Shown: positions 18,498 to 27,662, counted from the first letter of the stretch. The stretch: DNA of 64,000 nt from JAXMHQ01 sp046346665 (GCA_046346665.1 JAXMHQ010000015.1:48602-112601); one strand, 5' to 3'. Numbers and translations are program-made. The notes: a model not told the origin generated them from the sequence alone.

Positions 18498-19640
18498 TCA
18501 CCGTTCGGCGGCAGCGGCGCGGGCGAGCAGGACGCGGCGGCTGGGTCGATAGCCCGCGATGAAGTTTCGACGGTAGTCGGAGAATGTCCCTGCGGCGATG
18601 GCGGCGCGGACTTCGGCCATCAGCTTCAAATAAAGATGGCTGTTGTGAACGCTGAGCATTCGCAGCCCCAGGATTTCATTCACGTTCAACAGGTGCCGCA
18701 GGTAGGCCCGCGTGTAATGGCGGCACGCAAAGCAGTCGCAGCCTTCTTCGATCGGCCGGAAATCGGATTTGAAGGCGCCGCCTTTGATGCCGATGTTGCC
18801 GCTGCGGGTAATGGCGGTGCCGTTGCGGGCGACGCGGGTGGGCAGGACGCAGTCGAACATGTCGACGCCGCGGGCGATGAGTTCGATCATCTGCGCCGGG
18901 GTGCCGAGGCCCATCGCGTAGCGGGGCAGGTTCGCGGGCAGGAACGGCTCGGTCATCTCGATGGCCTGGAGCATTTCGGGTTCGGGTTCGCCGACACTGA
19001 CGCCGCCGATGGCGTAGCCGTCGAACTTCATCGACACCAGGGCGCGCGCGCATTCCTCGCGCGCGGCGGCGTTCGATCCGCCCTGGACAATCCCGAACAC
19101 GAGCTGGCCCGGGGCGCGCGGCTGTTCGCGGCATTCCGCCGCCCAGCGCAACGTCCGCTCCACCGCCGCCCGCAATTCACGCGGCGTACTCGTGTGCGGC
19201 GGACAATCGTCGAAAACCATCGCAATGTCCGATCCCAGCGCCCGCTGAATTTCCATCGCCTCCTTCGGCCCAAGGAACAGCAGCGAACCGTCAAGGTGCG
19301 ATCGGAACTCGACGCCGTGCGTCTTGATTTTCCGGATTTTCGCGAGGCTGAACACCTGGAATCCGCCGCTGTCGGTGAGGATCGGCCGGGTCCAGTTCAT
19401 GAACCCGTGCAATCCGCCCGCGGCCCGGATGATGTCGAGTCCGGGCCGGATGAACAGGTGATAGGTGTTGCCCAGGAGGATCTGGGTTTCCATCTCCAGC
19501 AGCTCGCGGAGGTCGAGCGCCTTGACGCTGGCCTGGGTGCCGACGGGCATGAACACGGGCGTCTCGACGACGCCGTGCGCCGTGGTGAGCCGGCCCAGTC
19601 GCGCGCGGGAGCCGGGGTCGGTTTTCAGCAGCTCGAACAT
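18498..19640 (-). CDS. tgt: tRNA-guanine transglycosylase (queuosine)
   Basis: 380 residues. Exchanges G34 for preQ1 in GUN-anticodon tRNAs. The signature ILTDSGGFQVFSL with a catalytic Asp, the substrate loop GIVQGG, the nucleophile region DMFDCVLPTR and the zinc site CxCxxC-x25-His (CDCFACRHY...SVHNSHLY) are all present. Length and ends match the bacterial enzyme. Alone on the minus strand, converging on msbA. Confidence 0.97.
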   Translation of the reverse strand: MFELLKTDPGSRARLGRLTTAHGVVETPVFMPVGTQASVKALDLRELLEMETQILLGNTYHLFIRPGLDIIRAAGGLHGFMNWTRPILTDSGGFQVFSLAKIRKIKTHGVEFRSHLDGSLLFLGPKEAMEIQRALGSDIAMVFDDCPPHTSTPRELRAAVERTLRWAAECREQPRAPGQLVFGIVQGGSNAAAREECARALVSMKFDGYAIGGVSVGEPEPEMLQAIEMTEPFLPANLPRYAMGLGTPAQMIELIARGVDMFDCVLPTRVARNGTAITRSGNIGIKGGAFKSDFRPIEEGCDCFACRHYTRAYLRHLLNVNEILGLRMLSVHNSHLYLKLMAEVRAAIAAGTFSDYRRNFIAGYRPSRRVLLARAAAAER

Positions 19641-19653
19641 GAAAGCAAAGACA

Positions 19654-19730
19654 GTCCGCAGATGACGCAGATTTCGCAGGGAAATTCAGACAGCGCAATC
19701 GGCGTCATCTGCGGAATCTGCGGATGAATG
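19654..19730. repeat. CGCAGAT/ATCTGCG phrase repeat, inverted pair
   Basis: GTCCGCAGATGACGCAGATT... (19654-19687) and GGCGTCATCTGCGGAATCTG... (19701-19730) form an imperfect hairpin filling the whole gap between the Sel1 gene stop (19731) and the tgt start. Confidence 0.8.
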
Positions 19731-20435
19731 TCATTCCGCGGGCTCAGTTGCCTCCGCGGAGGCATCCGGGGCGGGTTCGGCGACCGTCTCTACCTGGGTG
19801 GCGTAATGGACGCCGAGATTGTGCTGGGCGGTTTTGTCGCCCTGGCGCGCCGCGCGGATGAACCATTTCACGGCTTCCTGGGGATTTTGTTCCACGCCGC
19901 GGCCGGTTTTGTAGCAGAGGCCGAGATTGCACTGGGCGGGGGCGACTTCCTGTTCCGCGGCGCGGAGGTACCACTTGACCGCTTCCTGGAAATTCTGGGG
20001 GACGACGTGTCCCTGCTCGTAGAAGACGCCGAGATTGAACTGGGCCTGGGGTTCGCCGCGTTCGGCGGCCGCGTGATACCATTTCACCGCCTCGGCATAA
20101 TTCTGCGGGACACCCTGGCCGGTTTCGTATAGAACGCCTAGATTGAATTGCGCGGCCGGGTCGCCCTGCTCCGCGGCTTCCCGGAACCACTTGGCCGCCT
20201 GGCCATATTCCTGGGGCACACCCAGTCCGGCCTGGAAACAAACACCCAGGTAACACTGCGCCACGGGATCGTTCTGGTCGGCGGCTTTCCGGAACCATCT
20301 CACCGCGTCCGAATAATCGAGCTGAACGCCCTGCCCGGTCTGATAGCAAACTCCAAGATAACACTGGGCCTGCGGATCACCGTCCTCCGCGGCCTTGCGC
20401 ATCTCGTCAAAATTCTGCCAGGTTCGCCGGTTCAT
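19731..20435 (-). CDS. Sel1-like repeat protein
   Basis: 234 residues from ATG 20435 (a GTG one codon upstream is possible). Six tandem Sel1/TPR-like repeats of 36 residues with the AQxxLGxxYxxGxGVxxxxxxAxxWxxxAA pattern cover residues about 10-220; a short acidic Ala/Pro tail follows. Such proteins act as protein-interaction scaffolds. No signal peptide or TM segment, so probably cytoplasmic. No operon partner points to a pathway. Confidence 0.9.
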   Translation of the reverse strand: MNRRTWQNFDEMRKAAEDGDPQAQCYLGVCYQTGQGVQLDYSDAVRWFRKAADQNDPVAQCYLGVCFQAGLGVPQEYGQAAKWFREAAEQGDPAAQFNLGVLYETGQGVPQNYAEAVKWYHAAAERGEPQAQFNLGVFYEQGHVVPQNFQEAVKWYLRAAEQEVAPAQCNLGLCYKTGRGVEQNPQEAVKWFIRAARQGDKTAQHNLGVHYATQVETVAEPAPDASAEATEPAE

Positions 20436-20549
20436 CACTTCTTAAAGCCGCTCTGCCCGCCCAGCTTAGTCAATCCCCACTCAAACTCAAGCCGCGAATG
20501 AAATCGACGCGGGTTTCGATTGCGGGAGAAATAGTGGAGAGAAGAAGAT

Positions 20550-20606
20550 CCGCAATCTGACGATTGCGGCTACGGCAGGCAGGGAGCCGCGATCGTGAAA
20601 TCGCGG
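20550..20606. repeat. Two copies of the 20-bp CCGCRATC palindrome
   Basis: CCGCAATCTGACGATTGCGG at 20550-20569 and CCGCGATCGTGAAATCGCGG at 20587-20606, 17 bp apart. Four more copies lie at 32720, 34467, 41472 and 58956. Part of the gene-free 390-bp gap 20436-20825. Confidence 0.85.
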
Positions 20607-20631
20607 AGCACGGTGCATCGGCGAAACCACC

Positions 20632-20829
20632 TTAGCCGTCTCTATGCAGTTCAAAAATCTCAGACTCACGCAGAGACGCAGAGGACGCAGAGGGCCGCAG
20701 AGAAACGGGTCAGGCAAATCGCTCACTAATCGGTGACCTGGAAAAAGCCGCCAGTTCTCTGCGAATCTCTGCGTCCTCTGCGCCTCTGCGTTTATCCCCA
20801 GGAAGACCAACTGAATAGAGACGGCTTAG
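20632..20829. repeat. 198-bp nested inverted repeat whose end supplies a stop codon
   Basis: Outer arms TTAGCCGTCTCTATGCAGTT (20632-20651) and its near-complement (20809-20829). Inner arms are CAGAG/CTCTG words: CAGAGACGCAGAGGACGCAG (left) and CTCTGCGTCCTCTGCGCCTC (right). The right outer arm contains the TAA stop of the response-regulator gene at 20826-20828. No coding potential in the rest of the gap. Confidence 0.85.
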
Positions 20830-21239
20830 CCCGGGACTGGGATCGCGATGTGCTTGTGAATGGCGGCGATCAACTCGGCGTTGTCGATCGGCTTGTGAAA
20901 GAAATCCACGGCCCCCGCGGCGATGGCCTTGTCGCGATACTTCGCGGCGTCACCACCGGTGATAATGATGATCGGGGTGTTCTTCAACTCGTCCATCCGC
21001 TTGAACCATTCGATGATCCGGAATCCGTCCCACGGCACACCGCCGCCATGACCGACGTCCGGGGGAAAACCAATGTCGAGAAGAATCAAGTCCGGCCGCG
21101 CGCGGCGCACTGCCGCCAGCGCCTGCGACCCGTCACAGGCGGTTGCCACTGAGAATCCGCTGCCGGTTAACTTCATCGACAGCGTTTTCAAAATCACCTC
21201 GTTGTCATCGACGACGAGTATCAATTTTTTGCCATCCAT
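20826..21239 (-). CDS. Single-domain response regulator (CheY-like receiver)
   Basis: 137 residues from ATG 21239. Receiver domain with acidic pair Asp11-Asp12, phospho-acceptor Asp55 in LILLDIG, the IIIITGG switch and the Lys of FFHKPID. The loop after Asp55 carries an extra glycine-rich stretch (GFPPDVGHGGGVPWDG) longer than in CheY. No output domain; it probably acts through protein contacts. No cognate kinase adjacent. Its stop codon lies in a repeat arm. Confidence 0.9.
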   Translation of the reverse strand: MDGKKLILVVDDNEVILKTLSMKLTGSGFSVATACDGSQALAAVRRARPDLILLDIGFPPDVGHGGGVPWDGFRIIEWFKRMDELKNTPIIIITGGDAAKYRDKAIAAGAVDFFHKPIDNAELIAAIHKHIAIPVPG

Positions 21240-21401
21240 AGCGACTAAGCACCCTGCTGACACCCAAAGACTTCGAAATAGCACCCTTCGTTCAGCAAAA
21301 TTCAAGCCACGAGTTCAGGCCCCTTCAACCCGTCTCAAGAGAGGCCGGTTCTGTACCATTTTTTGTCGCCTCAGACCGCAAACTGTTCGATCCTCACACC
21401 T

Positions 21402-21479
21402 GGGAGGGACGAGCTATGCGAGTCCCAGCGTTCCGAGGACGAGAACCAGTAAGGAGACTCGCCGCAGCTCGTCCCTCCC
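21402..21479. repeat. GGGAGGGACGAGCT palindromic element
   Basis: Arms GGGAGGGACGAGCTATGCGA (from 21402) and its near-complement ending GCAGCTCGTCCCTCCC (21479). The right arm includes GTAAGGAGACTCG, a core also found in the purL element. It ends 4 bp before the ubiE start codon, so it forms that gene's 5' leader. Confidence 0.8.
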
Positions 21480-21483
21480 GAGA

Positions 21484-22200
21484 ATGAACCAGACTTTCTA
21501 CAGCCCCGGCGAACAGCGGGCGGACCGCGTGAACGCGTTGTTCGCCGCGATCGCCCGGCGCTACGACCTGATCAACGATGTTCAGAGCCTGGGCCTGCAC
21601 CGGCTTTGGAAGCGGCGCCTGGTGAACCTCGCGCAGATCCTTCCGGGCACCCCCGCCCTCGATGTCTGTTGCGGAACAGGCGATATCAGTTTCGCCCTCG
21701 CCCGCGCCGGGGCACAAACAACCGGGTTGGATTTCAACGCGCCGATGCTCGAGGTCGCCCGAAAACGCGCGAACCCCGGTGAATCGAACCCGCGGTTTGT
21801 CCAGGGCGACGCGTTGCACCTGCCTTTTGCCGAGGCGGAGTTCGACACGGTCACGATGGGATACGGATTGCGGAACCTGTCCGATTGGAAATGCGGATTG
21901 AGCGAACTGCGCCGGGTGCTCAAGCCGGGCGGGCGCGTTTTGATCCTGGATTTCGGCAAGCCGGACAACCGGGCCTGGCGCGGGTTGTGGTTTGGTTACC
22001 TGCGCTGCGTGCTGCCCATCCTCGGCCGGGTCTTCTGCGGCAACGCCGCCGCCTACGCCTACGTGCTCGAATCGCTCGAAGCCTACCCCGCCCAGCACGG
22101 CGTCGCGGCGGAATTGCGTGCGCAAGGCTTCGCGGACGTCCGGGTTCAGAATTTTCTCGGCGGCGTCATGAGCATCCATACCGCACGCAAACAGGGTTGA
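21484..22200 (+). CDS. ubiE: Demethylmenaquinone/ubiquinone C-methyltransferase
   Basis: 238 residues, ATG 21484. SAM-binding motif I LDVCCGTGDIS, the family-specific VTMGYGLRNLSD and RVLKPGGRVLILDF, and N-terminal VNALFAAIARRYDLINDV are all UbiE/MenG signatures. It methylates demethylmenaquinone (or the ubiquinone precursor) in quinone synthesis; the quinone type is not shown here. No ribosome site is visible because a palindrome abuts the start codon. Confidence 0.93.
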   Translation: MNQTFYSPGEQRADRVNALFAAIARRYDLINDVQSLGLHRLWKRRLVNLAQILPGTPALDVCCGTGDISFALARAGAQTTGLDFNAPMLEVARKRANPGESNPRFVQGDALHLPFAEAEFDTVTMGYGLRNLSDWKCGLSELRRVLKPGGRVLILDFGKPDNRAWRGLWFGYLRCVLPILGRVFCGNAAAYAYVLESLEAYPAQHGVAAELRAQGFADVRVQNFLGGVMSIHTARKQG

Positions 22201-22384
22201 CGCGAATTAGCGCGAATTTCCGCTAATTCGTAACCCACCCCGGGAGGGACGGCGTCCTCGCCGTCCCCGTCTGAACTGTTCCGCCCGTAGCGCATTTTGC
22301 TTTATCACGTCAAAAGGATGTTTGGGCCGGCGAGGACGCCGGCCCTCCCTCATTAGCGGCCATTCGCGTCAATTCGCGTCGAAG
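22197..22384. repeat. Nested repeats in the ubiE-heptose gene gap
   Basis: Outer words TTGACGCGAATTAGCGCGAA (from 22197, containing the ubiE TGA) and ATTCGCGTCAATTCGCGTC (to 22380). Inner hairpins GGGACGGCG..CGCCGTCCC (22244-22266) and GGCCGGCG..CGCCGGCC (22326-22344). Two hairpins nested within an inverted outer pair, as at 16347-16502. No gene in 22201-22462. Confidence 0.8.
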
Positions 22385-22462
22385 CTTTTCCCGGCCGGCC
22401 AACCTGCGCCCGGCCGTTAAAAGCGTTGCCAAGTTGTCCCTCCTCCCGCCAGAATCCCGATC

Positions 22463-22948
22463 ATGAATTTTCGGGGAAAAATCATTCCCTGGGACCGCCT
22501 GCCGGAATGGCGGCTCTCGATGCGGCGCGCGGGCCGGAAACTGGTCGTCACCAACGGCTGCTTCGACCTGCTGCATCTCGGCCACGTCACGTACCTGGAA
22601 AACGCCCGGAACCACGGCGACGCGCTCCTGGTCGGAGTCAACGGCGACGACGCCGTCCGCGATCTCAAGGGCGCCGGACGCCCCGTCAATCCGGAATCCG
22701 ACCGCGCCTCGGTCCTCGCGGCGCTGGAAAGCATCGATGGCGTCTGTATTTTCAGTGAGAAAACCGCCACGCGCTTTCTGGCCGCGGCCCAGCCCGACAT
22801 TTATGTCAAAGGCGGCGATTACACGCTTGAAAGTCTGAACCAGGAAGAGCGGCGGACCGTGGAACAGGCCGGCGGCAGGATCGTCATCATTCCGTTCGTC
22901 CCCGACCGGTCCACCACCGCCCTGCTGAAAAAAATCATGCGGCTGTGA
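22463..22948 (+). CDS. rfaE2: D-glycero-beta-D-manno-heptose 1-phosphate adenylyltransferase
   Basis: 161 residues, corresponding to the C-terminal domain of HldE as a separate protein. The cytidylyltransferase motif GCFDLLHLGHVTYLE and the later VNGDDAVRDLKG, YVKGGDYT and VPDRSTT loops match RfaE2/HldC. It makes ADP-heptose for the LPS core. The kinase half is not in the window. Its stop overlaps the GTG of the heptosyltransferase gene by 4 bp, supporting the pathway. Confidence 0.95.
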   Translation: MNFRGKIIPWDRLPEWRLSMRRAGRKLVVTNGCFDLLHLGHVTYLENARNHGDALLVGVNGDDAVRDLKGAGRPVNPESDRASVLAALESIDGVCIFSEKTATRFLAAAQPDIYVKGGDYTLESLNQEERRTVEQAGGRIVIIPFVPDRSTTALLKKIMRL

Positions 22949-24015
22949 AGATCCTGGTCATCTCGCTCGCCGGAATCGGGGACACCCTCTTCGCCACCCC
23001 GCTGATTCACGAGCTTCGACTCAATTATCCGAAAGCGACGATCGAAGCGCTCGTGATGTATCCCGGCTCGCGCGACCTGCTGGAGGGCAATCCGCACCTG
23101 GACCATGTCCACCAGAAAAACCTGCTTCAAACCGGCCGCCTGCAATCGCTGCGCTTTATTCTCGGCCTCCGCCGCGGCGCTTACGATCTCACGATCAACA
23201 CGCTTCCTCAGAGCAAGCTGGAATACCGGGTCATCGCTCGGCTGATCGGCGCGCCGAACCGCATCAGTCACGAATACGCCTCCGGCGCCTGGTTGAATTC
23301 CTGGCTGGTCAACCGGACGCTGCCGCAGAATTACGAAATTCATTGCGTGGAAAACAACCTGGACCTGCTCCGGCTGACCGGCGGCAAACGGCTCCAGGAA
23401 TCTCATCGCTACGAAATCTACCTGTCGCCCGCCGAGCAGGAGTGGGCGGATTCCTATCTGCGGGAACATCAACTCGGCGGACGCGCCCTGCTCGGCATGC
23501 ATGTGGGATCCGGCGCCACGAAGAACTTGGCCTGGCGCCGCTGGCCGCTGGATCAATACGCGGAATTGCTGGAGCGACTCGGAAAATCGCATCCCGATGC
23601 CGCCGTTCTGCTGCTCGGCGGCCCGCAGGAGGTGGACGATCACCGGCAACTGCTCGCGCGCGCGGACCACACCCGCGTCGTGGCGCCGGAGACCCGAAAT
23701 CTCCGCCAGGCCGCCGCACTATTGGAAAAGTGCCGCGCCTTCCTGAGCGTCGACACTTCCCTCATGCATCTCGCCGCCGCCATGCGCGTCCCCCACCAGG
23801 TCGCCATCGAAACCCCCACCTGGAACAAAACCGTCGAACCCTACAACCGCCCGTTCACCCTCGTCCCCAACCCCGCTGTCGCCGGCCGCAGCCTGGAATT
23901 CTATCGCTACGACGGAAAAGGCATCCGGGGATCCCAGGAGGAAATCATCCGCTGCATGAGGTCCGTGACCGTGGACGCGGTGCACGCGGCGCTCAGCCGG
24001 GCGCTGGGAAGCTGA
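22945..24015 (+). CDS. Glycosyltransferase family 9 (ADP-heptose:LPS heptosyltransferase)
   Basis: 356 residues from GTG 22945 (GTGA overlap with rfaE2). N-terminal ILVISLAGIGDTLFATPLI is the GT9 acceptor-side signature; C-terminal GMHVGSGATKNLAWRRWP and SVDTSLMHLAAAMRVP form the ADP-heptose site. Cotranscription with the adenylyltransferase makes heptose transfer to lipid A-Kdo core very likely. Linkage (I or II) not resolved. Confidence 0.93.
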   Translation: MKILVISLAGIGDTLFATPLIHELRLNYPKATIEALVMYPGSRDLLEGNPHLDHVHQKNLLQTGRLQSLRFILGLRRGAYDLTINTLPQSKLEYRVIARLIGAPNRISHEYASGAWLNSWLVNRTLPQNYEIHCVENNLDLLRLTGGKRLQESHRYEIYLSPAEQEWADSYLREHQLGGRALLGMHVGSGATKNLAWRRWPLDQYAELLERLGKSHPDAAVLLLGGPQEVDDHRQLLARADHTRVVAPETRNLRQAAALLEKCRAFLSVDTSLMHLAAAMRVPHQVAIETPTWNKTVEPYNRPFTLVPNPAVAGRSLEFYRYDGKGIRGSQEEIIRCMRSVTVDAVHAALSRALGS

Positions 24016-24024
24016 GGCTGGATC

Positions 24025-24364
24025 TGGACCACTCGACCACTCGATCACTGGATGATTGGATCACTGGATGACTGAAAGAAAATCCACAGATTTCACAGAT
24101 TTCACAGATAATCTGCGTTCATCTGTGAAATCTGCGGATAAATAAAGGGCTACAGTTTTGTTGAAAACGCTCGAACCGAATCCCTGGTCAGAGTCTCGTT
24201 ACCGGTCTTCGTCCTGCTGAGAGCGGGACTACGCCCCGGCAGGCCTCGACTTCCATTTTTTCGAGGAACCCCGCCGGGCGTGACTACGGCCGGCAGGCGA
24301 GGACGATTACGAACCGTCCCCACCCCATCCAACAATCCATCAATCCATCAATCCATCAATCCGG
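24025..24364. repeat. Repeat-filled convergent gap, no gene
   Basis: The 361-bp gap 24016-24376 contains four items. GATCACTGGAT words (24025-24074). An inverted pair CACAGATTTCACAGATTTCA/ATCTGTGAAATCTGCGG (24081-24143). A degenerate copy of the purL-type palindrome including TCAGAGTCTCGTTACC (24188-24203). CAATCCAT tandem words (24325-24364). No open frame with coding character. Confidence 0.8.
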
Positions 24365-24376
24365 CTGTATCCACCC

Positions 24377-26176
24377 TCAGCCGCGGAAGTAGAGATACGC
24401 GCCAAGGATAGCCGCGAGGATAAACACGGACCCGGCCACTTCCAGGGCGCCCCAGCTCGCGCGGGTCTTGGCGCGGTCCTCGGCGCTGATGGTGGCGAAC
24501 GTCAGGCTCTTGATCTTCGCCTCGTCCGGCTTCTCCGTCGCGAGGCTCACCACGACCATCACGATGGCGGAGATGATGGTGATGAGGATGCTGAAGTACT
24601 GGAAGTTGATGTTGTTGATGATCCAGAGGAACGATCCCTCGGCGTAATGGTTCTTGCCGCCGGACAGGGTGACTGGGGTGTCGACCAGCATGCGGAAGAT
24701 GCCGACGAGGAACCCGATGATCATTGCCCAGAGGCAGCCTTTCGCGTTGAGCCGTTTCCAGAAGACGCCGAAGAAGAACACCACGAAGATGGGCGGCGCG
24801 AGGTAACCCTGGACGGATTGCAGGTAATCATACAAGCCGGTGGCGCCCTTCACGACCGGGATCCACAGCAGGGCGATGACGATCATGACGCCGGTGGCGA
24901 TGCGGCCCATCTGGACGATTTCGCCCTGGGACGCTTTCGGCCGGAGTTTCTCGTAGATATCGACGGTGAACAGGGTGGAGCAGGCGTTGAACACGCCGGC
25001 GAGCGAACCCATGAGGGCGGACAGGAGGCCGGCGACGACGATGCCGCGGAGGCCGGCGGGCAGGAGATGCTGCACCATCATCGGGAACGCGCCCTGGGCG
25101 CCGGCGCCGTTCGGATCCGTGAACGCGGCGGTCAAGTCGGGGACTTTGCCGCTCTTGACCAGCGCGTAGCAGATCAGGCCGGGGATGATGAACAGGTAAA
25201 CCGGGAACAGTTTCAGGAACGCGGCGAAGATGCTGCCCTGGCGCGCGACTTTTTCGTTCGGGGCGCCGAGCGCGCGCTGGACGATGTACTGGTCGGTGCA
25301 CCAATACCAGAGACCGATGACCGGGGCGCAAATGGCCATGCCCAGCCAGGGGAAATTGGAATTGAAATACCAGGCTTGCTTGACGATTTCGCCGGCGGCG
25401 TTCTTTTCGATCACGGGCGCCCAGCTGTTCGCGACGCCGGCGGGCACCAGCGGTTTCCAGAGATTGAACATGTCGGAACCGCACAGGTTGCGCAGTTCGC
25501 CCCAGCCGCCGAGCTTGCTCAATCCGTAAAACGTCAGCAGCGCCGAACCGCCGATGAGCACCACCACCTGGACGGCGTCGTTGTAGGCCACCGCGCGCAT
25601 GCCGCCCAGCATGGTGTAGAGGCCGGTCAGAACGATCACCAGGACGGAGCCGACCCAGAAGCTGTCGATGCCGCCGATGTGCAGCTCGGGCAGAAGGGTC
25701 TTGAACACCACGCCCCCGGCGAAGATGCCGACCGCGATTTTCGACACGATGAACGTGACGATGGAGACGATGGACAGGACGTAGCGGGAGCCGGTGGAGA
25801 AGCGGCGCTCGAGGAATTCCGGCATGGTGAACACCATGGACCGGGCGTAGAACGGCACGAAGACCCATGCGAGGACGAGCAGGCACCAGGCGTGCAATTC
25901 ATAGTGCGCCATGGCGACGCCGTCTTTCGCGCCCGAACCCGCAAGGCCGACGATGTGTTCGGAGCCGATGTTTGAGGCAAAGATCGAGGCGCCGATGACC
26001 CACCAGCCGAGGTTGCGGCCGGCCAGGAAGTAATCCGCGGCGGTGTCTTTGCTCTTGCTGATGACCCACCAGGCCACGCACAGCAGCGCGGCGAAGTAGA
26101 GGCCGATCATGGCCCAGTCCAGGGGGGCCATGGAGGAATTGGCGATGGCGCCAAGAGTTGGTGTGAGGTTATTCAT
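24377..26176 (-). CDS. Sodium:solute symporter (SSS/SGLT family)
   Basis: 599 residues with about 13-14 TM helices. N-terminal DYFLAGRNLGWWVIGASIFASNIGSEH and GLAGSGAKDG are strong SGLT-type motifs, and WCTDQYIVQRALGA matches the central SSS segment. It imports a sugar (or another polar solute) with Na+. It follows the mutarotase gene by 32 bp in the same direction, so galactose or glucose uptake is likely. Confidence 0.92.
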   Translation of the reverse strand: MNNLTPTLGAIANSSMAPLDWAMIGLYFAALLCVAWWVISKSKDTAADYFLAGRNLGWWVIGASIFASNIGSEHIVGLAGSGAKDGVAMAHYELHAWCLLVLAWVFVPFYARSMVFTMPEFLERRFSTGSRYVLSIVSIVTFIVSKIAVGIFAGGVVFKTLLPELHIGGIDSFWVGSVLVIVLTGLYTMLGGMRAVAYNDAVQVVVLIGGSALLTFYGLSKLGGWGELRNLCGSDMFNLWKPLVPAGVANSWAPVIEKNAAGEIVKQAWYFNSNFPWLGMAICAPVIGLWYWCTDQYIVQRALGAPNEKVARQGSIFAAFLKLFPVYLFIIPGLICYALVKSGKVPDLTAAFTDPNGAGAQGAFPMMVQHLLPAGLRGIVVAGLLSALMGSLAGVFNACSTLFTVDIYEKLRPKASQGEIVQMGRIATGVMIVIALLWIPVVKGATGLYDYLQSVQGYLAPPIFVVFFFGVFWKRLNAKGCLWAMIIGFLVGIFRMLVDTPVTLSGGKNHYAEGSFLWIINNINFQYFSILITIISAIVMVVVSLATEKPDEAKIKSLTFATISAEDRAKTRASWGALEVAGSVFILAAILGAYLYFRG

Positions 26177-26208
26177 GGGATGGGTTCTGAAATTCGGCCG
26201 CGCGCCGT

Positions 26209-27351
26209 TTACTGCACGGAGAACTTAAAGATGATCGTGTTGTGATACGTCTGGCCCGGCTTCAGTTCCGTGCTCGGGAATTTGGGTTGATTCGGCGAAT
26301 CCGGGAAATGCTGGGGTTCGAAACAGAACCCGTTGCGCTTCTGGTAAACCCAGCCGCCCTTGCCCGTGATCGAGCCGTCCAGGAAATTGCCCGAGTAAAA
26401 CTGCACGCCCGGCTCGGTGCTCAGCACTTCCAACACACGACCCGTGGAAGGATCGACCACGTGCGCCATCAGCCGCAGTTCGCCGGCCTTTCCGTTCACC
26501 ACGTAGTTATGATCGTAGCCGCCGCCAAATTTGATCTGCTGATCATCGGCGGAAATCCGGGCGCCAATCGCCGTCGGCTTCCGGAAATCAAACGGCGTTC
26601 CGTCCACCGGCTTCAGTTCGCCGGTCGGAATCAGCGTGGCGTCCACCGGCGTGAACTTGTCGGCGTTGATCGTCGCCACATGCCCGAGAATGTCGCCCTT
26701 GCCGGCCAGGTTGAAATAGGAATGCTGCGTCAGGTTCACCACCGTCGGCTTGTCGGTCGTGGCCGCGAAATCCAGCCGCAACGCATTGTCCTCCGTCCAG
26801 GTGTAGGTCGCCGTCACCTTCAGCGTGCCCGGGTAACCTTCCTCGCCGTCCTTGCTGACATAACTCAGTTCCAGCACCGGGCCGTTCGGACCGACCACCG
26901 CCTTCACAGGAGTCCAGACAACCTTGTCAAAACCCTTGGGACCGCCATGCAGCGCATTGGGCGGATTATTGGTCGCCAGGTGATACGTCTTGCCTTCCAG
27001 GGTGAACTGGCCCTTGGCGATGCGGTTTCCGTAACGGCCAACCAACGCCCCGAAAAACGGGCTGTCCTTGATGTAACCGTCCAGGTTGTCGTAACCCAGC
27101 GCCACATCCCCCAGCTTGCCGGACTTGTCCGGCACCAGGATGGACGTCACGATGCCGCCATAGGTCGTGATCGTCACCTCGGCGCCCTTGGCATTCTTCA
27201 ATGTGAACAGCTCGACGGCGGTGCCATCCGGCGTTTTTCCGAAGGGTTTGCGGTCAATGCTCGGACCGGGCGCCGCCGCGGCGGCGAAGCCCACGAGACA
27301 AACGGTTCCCAGAACGAGAAGGAACATCCATTCGATCATGTTATTTTTCAC
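26209..27351 (-). CDS. galM: Exported aldose 1-epimerase (mutarotase)
   Basis: 380 residues. Starts at GTG 27351 or ATG 27339; both leave a signal peptide ending near AAAAAPGP, so it works outside the cytoplasm. Galactose mutarotase marks: TYGGIVTSILVPD, GRYGNRIAKGQF, NNPPNALHGGPKGFDK, the catalytic His in TQHSYFNLAG and the catalytic Glu near STEPGVQFYSGN. Interconverts alpha and beta anomers of aldoses. Paired with the SSS symporter, it likely supplies the transported anomer. Confidence 0.93.
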   Translation of the reverse strand: MKNNMIEWMFLLVLGTVCLVGFAAAAAPGPSIDRKPFGKTPDGTAVELFTLKNAKGAEVTITTYGGIVTSILVPDKSGKLGDVALGYDNLDGYIKDSPFFGALVGRYGNRIAKGQFTLEGKTYHLATNNPPNALHGGPKGFDKVVWTPVKAVVGPNGPVLELSYVSKDGEEGYPGTLKVTATYTWTEDNALRLDFAATTDKPTVVNLTQHSYFNLAGKGDILGHVATINADKFTPVDATLIPTGELKPVDGTPFDFRKPTAIGARISADDQQIKFGGGYDHNYVVNGKAGELRLMAHVVDPSTGRVLEVLSTEPGVQFYSGNFLDGSITGKGGWVYQKRNGFCFEPQHFPDSPNQPKFPSTELKPGQTYHNTIIFKFSVQ

Positions 27352-27597
27352 AGTTGATGATTAAGTGTAGGAGCGATTAGTGGAGAGACGCTCGGCAGCG
27401 TTTTGAAGGACTTGTTGTGCTGCAGGCGCGAACGCCTGCCGCGCCTTACCAACCCGCCAGTCCGTCAAAACCGCGGTTTTCACGGGATTCCTAATACTGA
27501 TCCCGGGGGGAATGGTCAAAGTAATTGTGCAGCCGGCAGGCGCGCAGGGAGTCATTAAAATTGACGATGCGAAGAGACCCGCGTTGCTGCGGTGCAG

Positions 27598-27643
27598 GTA
27601 GGGCTGCGCTCCGCGCAGCCGGCGCCGCGGAGCGGCGCGCTAC
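27598..27643. repeat. GTAG...CTAC GC-rich palindrome
   Basis: Imperfect inverted repeat from GTAGGGCTGCGCTCCGC to GCGGAGCGGCGCGCTAC in the 311-bp gap 27352-27662 between galM and the HDOD gene. The GTAG/CTAC ends resemble those around the 20-bp palindromes and the purL element. The rest of the gap holds a GGCGCGAACGCCTGCCGCGCC dyad (27433 region) but no gene. Confidence 0.65.
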
Positions 27644-27662
27644 CCATCCGAGGAACAACCCG

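Noticed and set aside
24025..24364. Possible CRISPR array from closely spaced repeats
   Set aside because: Units are 7-12 nt words without unique spacers of constant length, and no cas genes are near.
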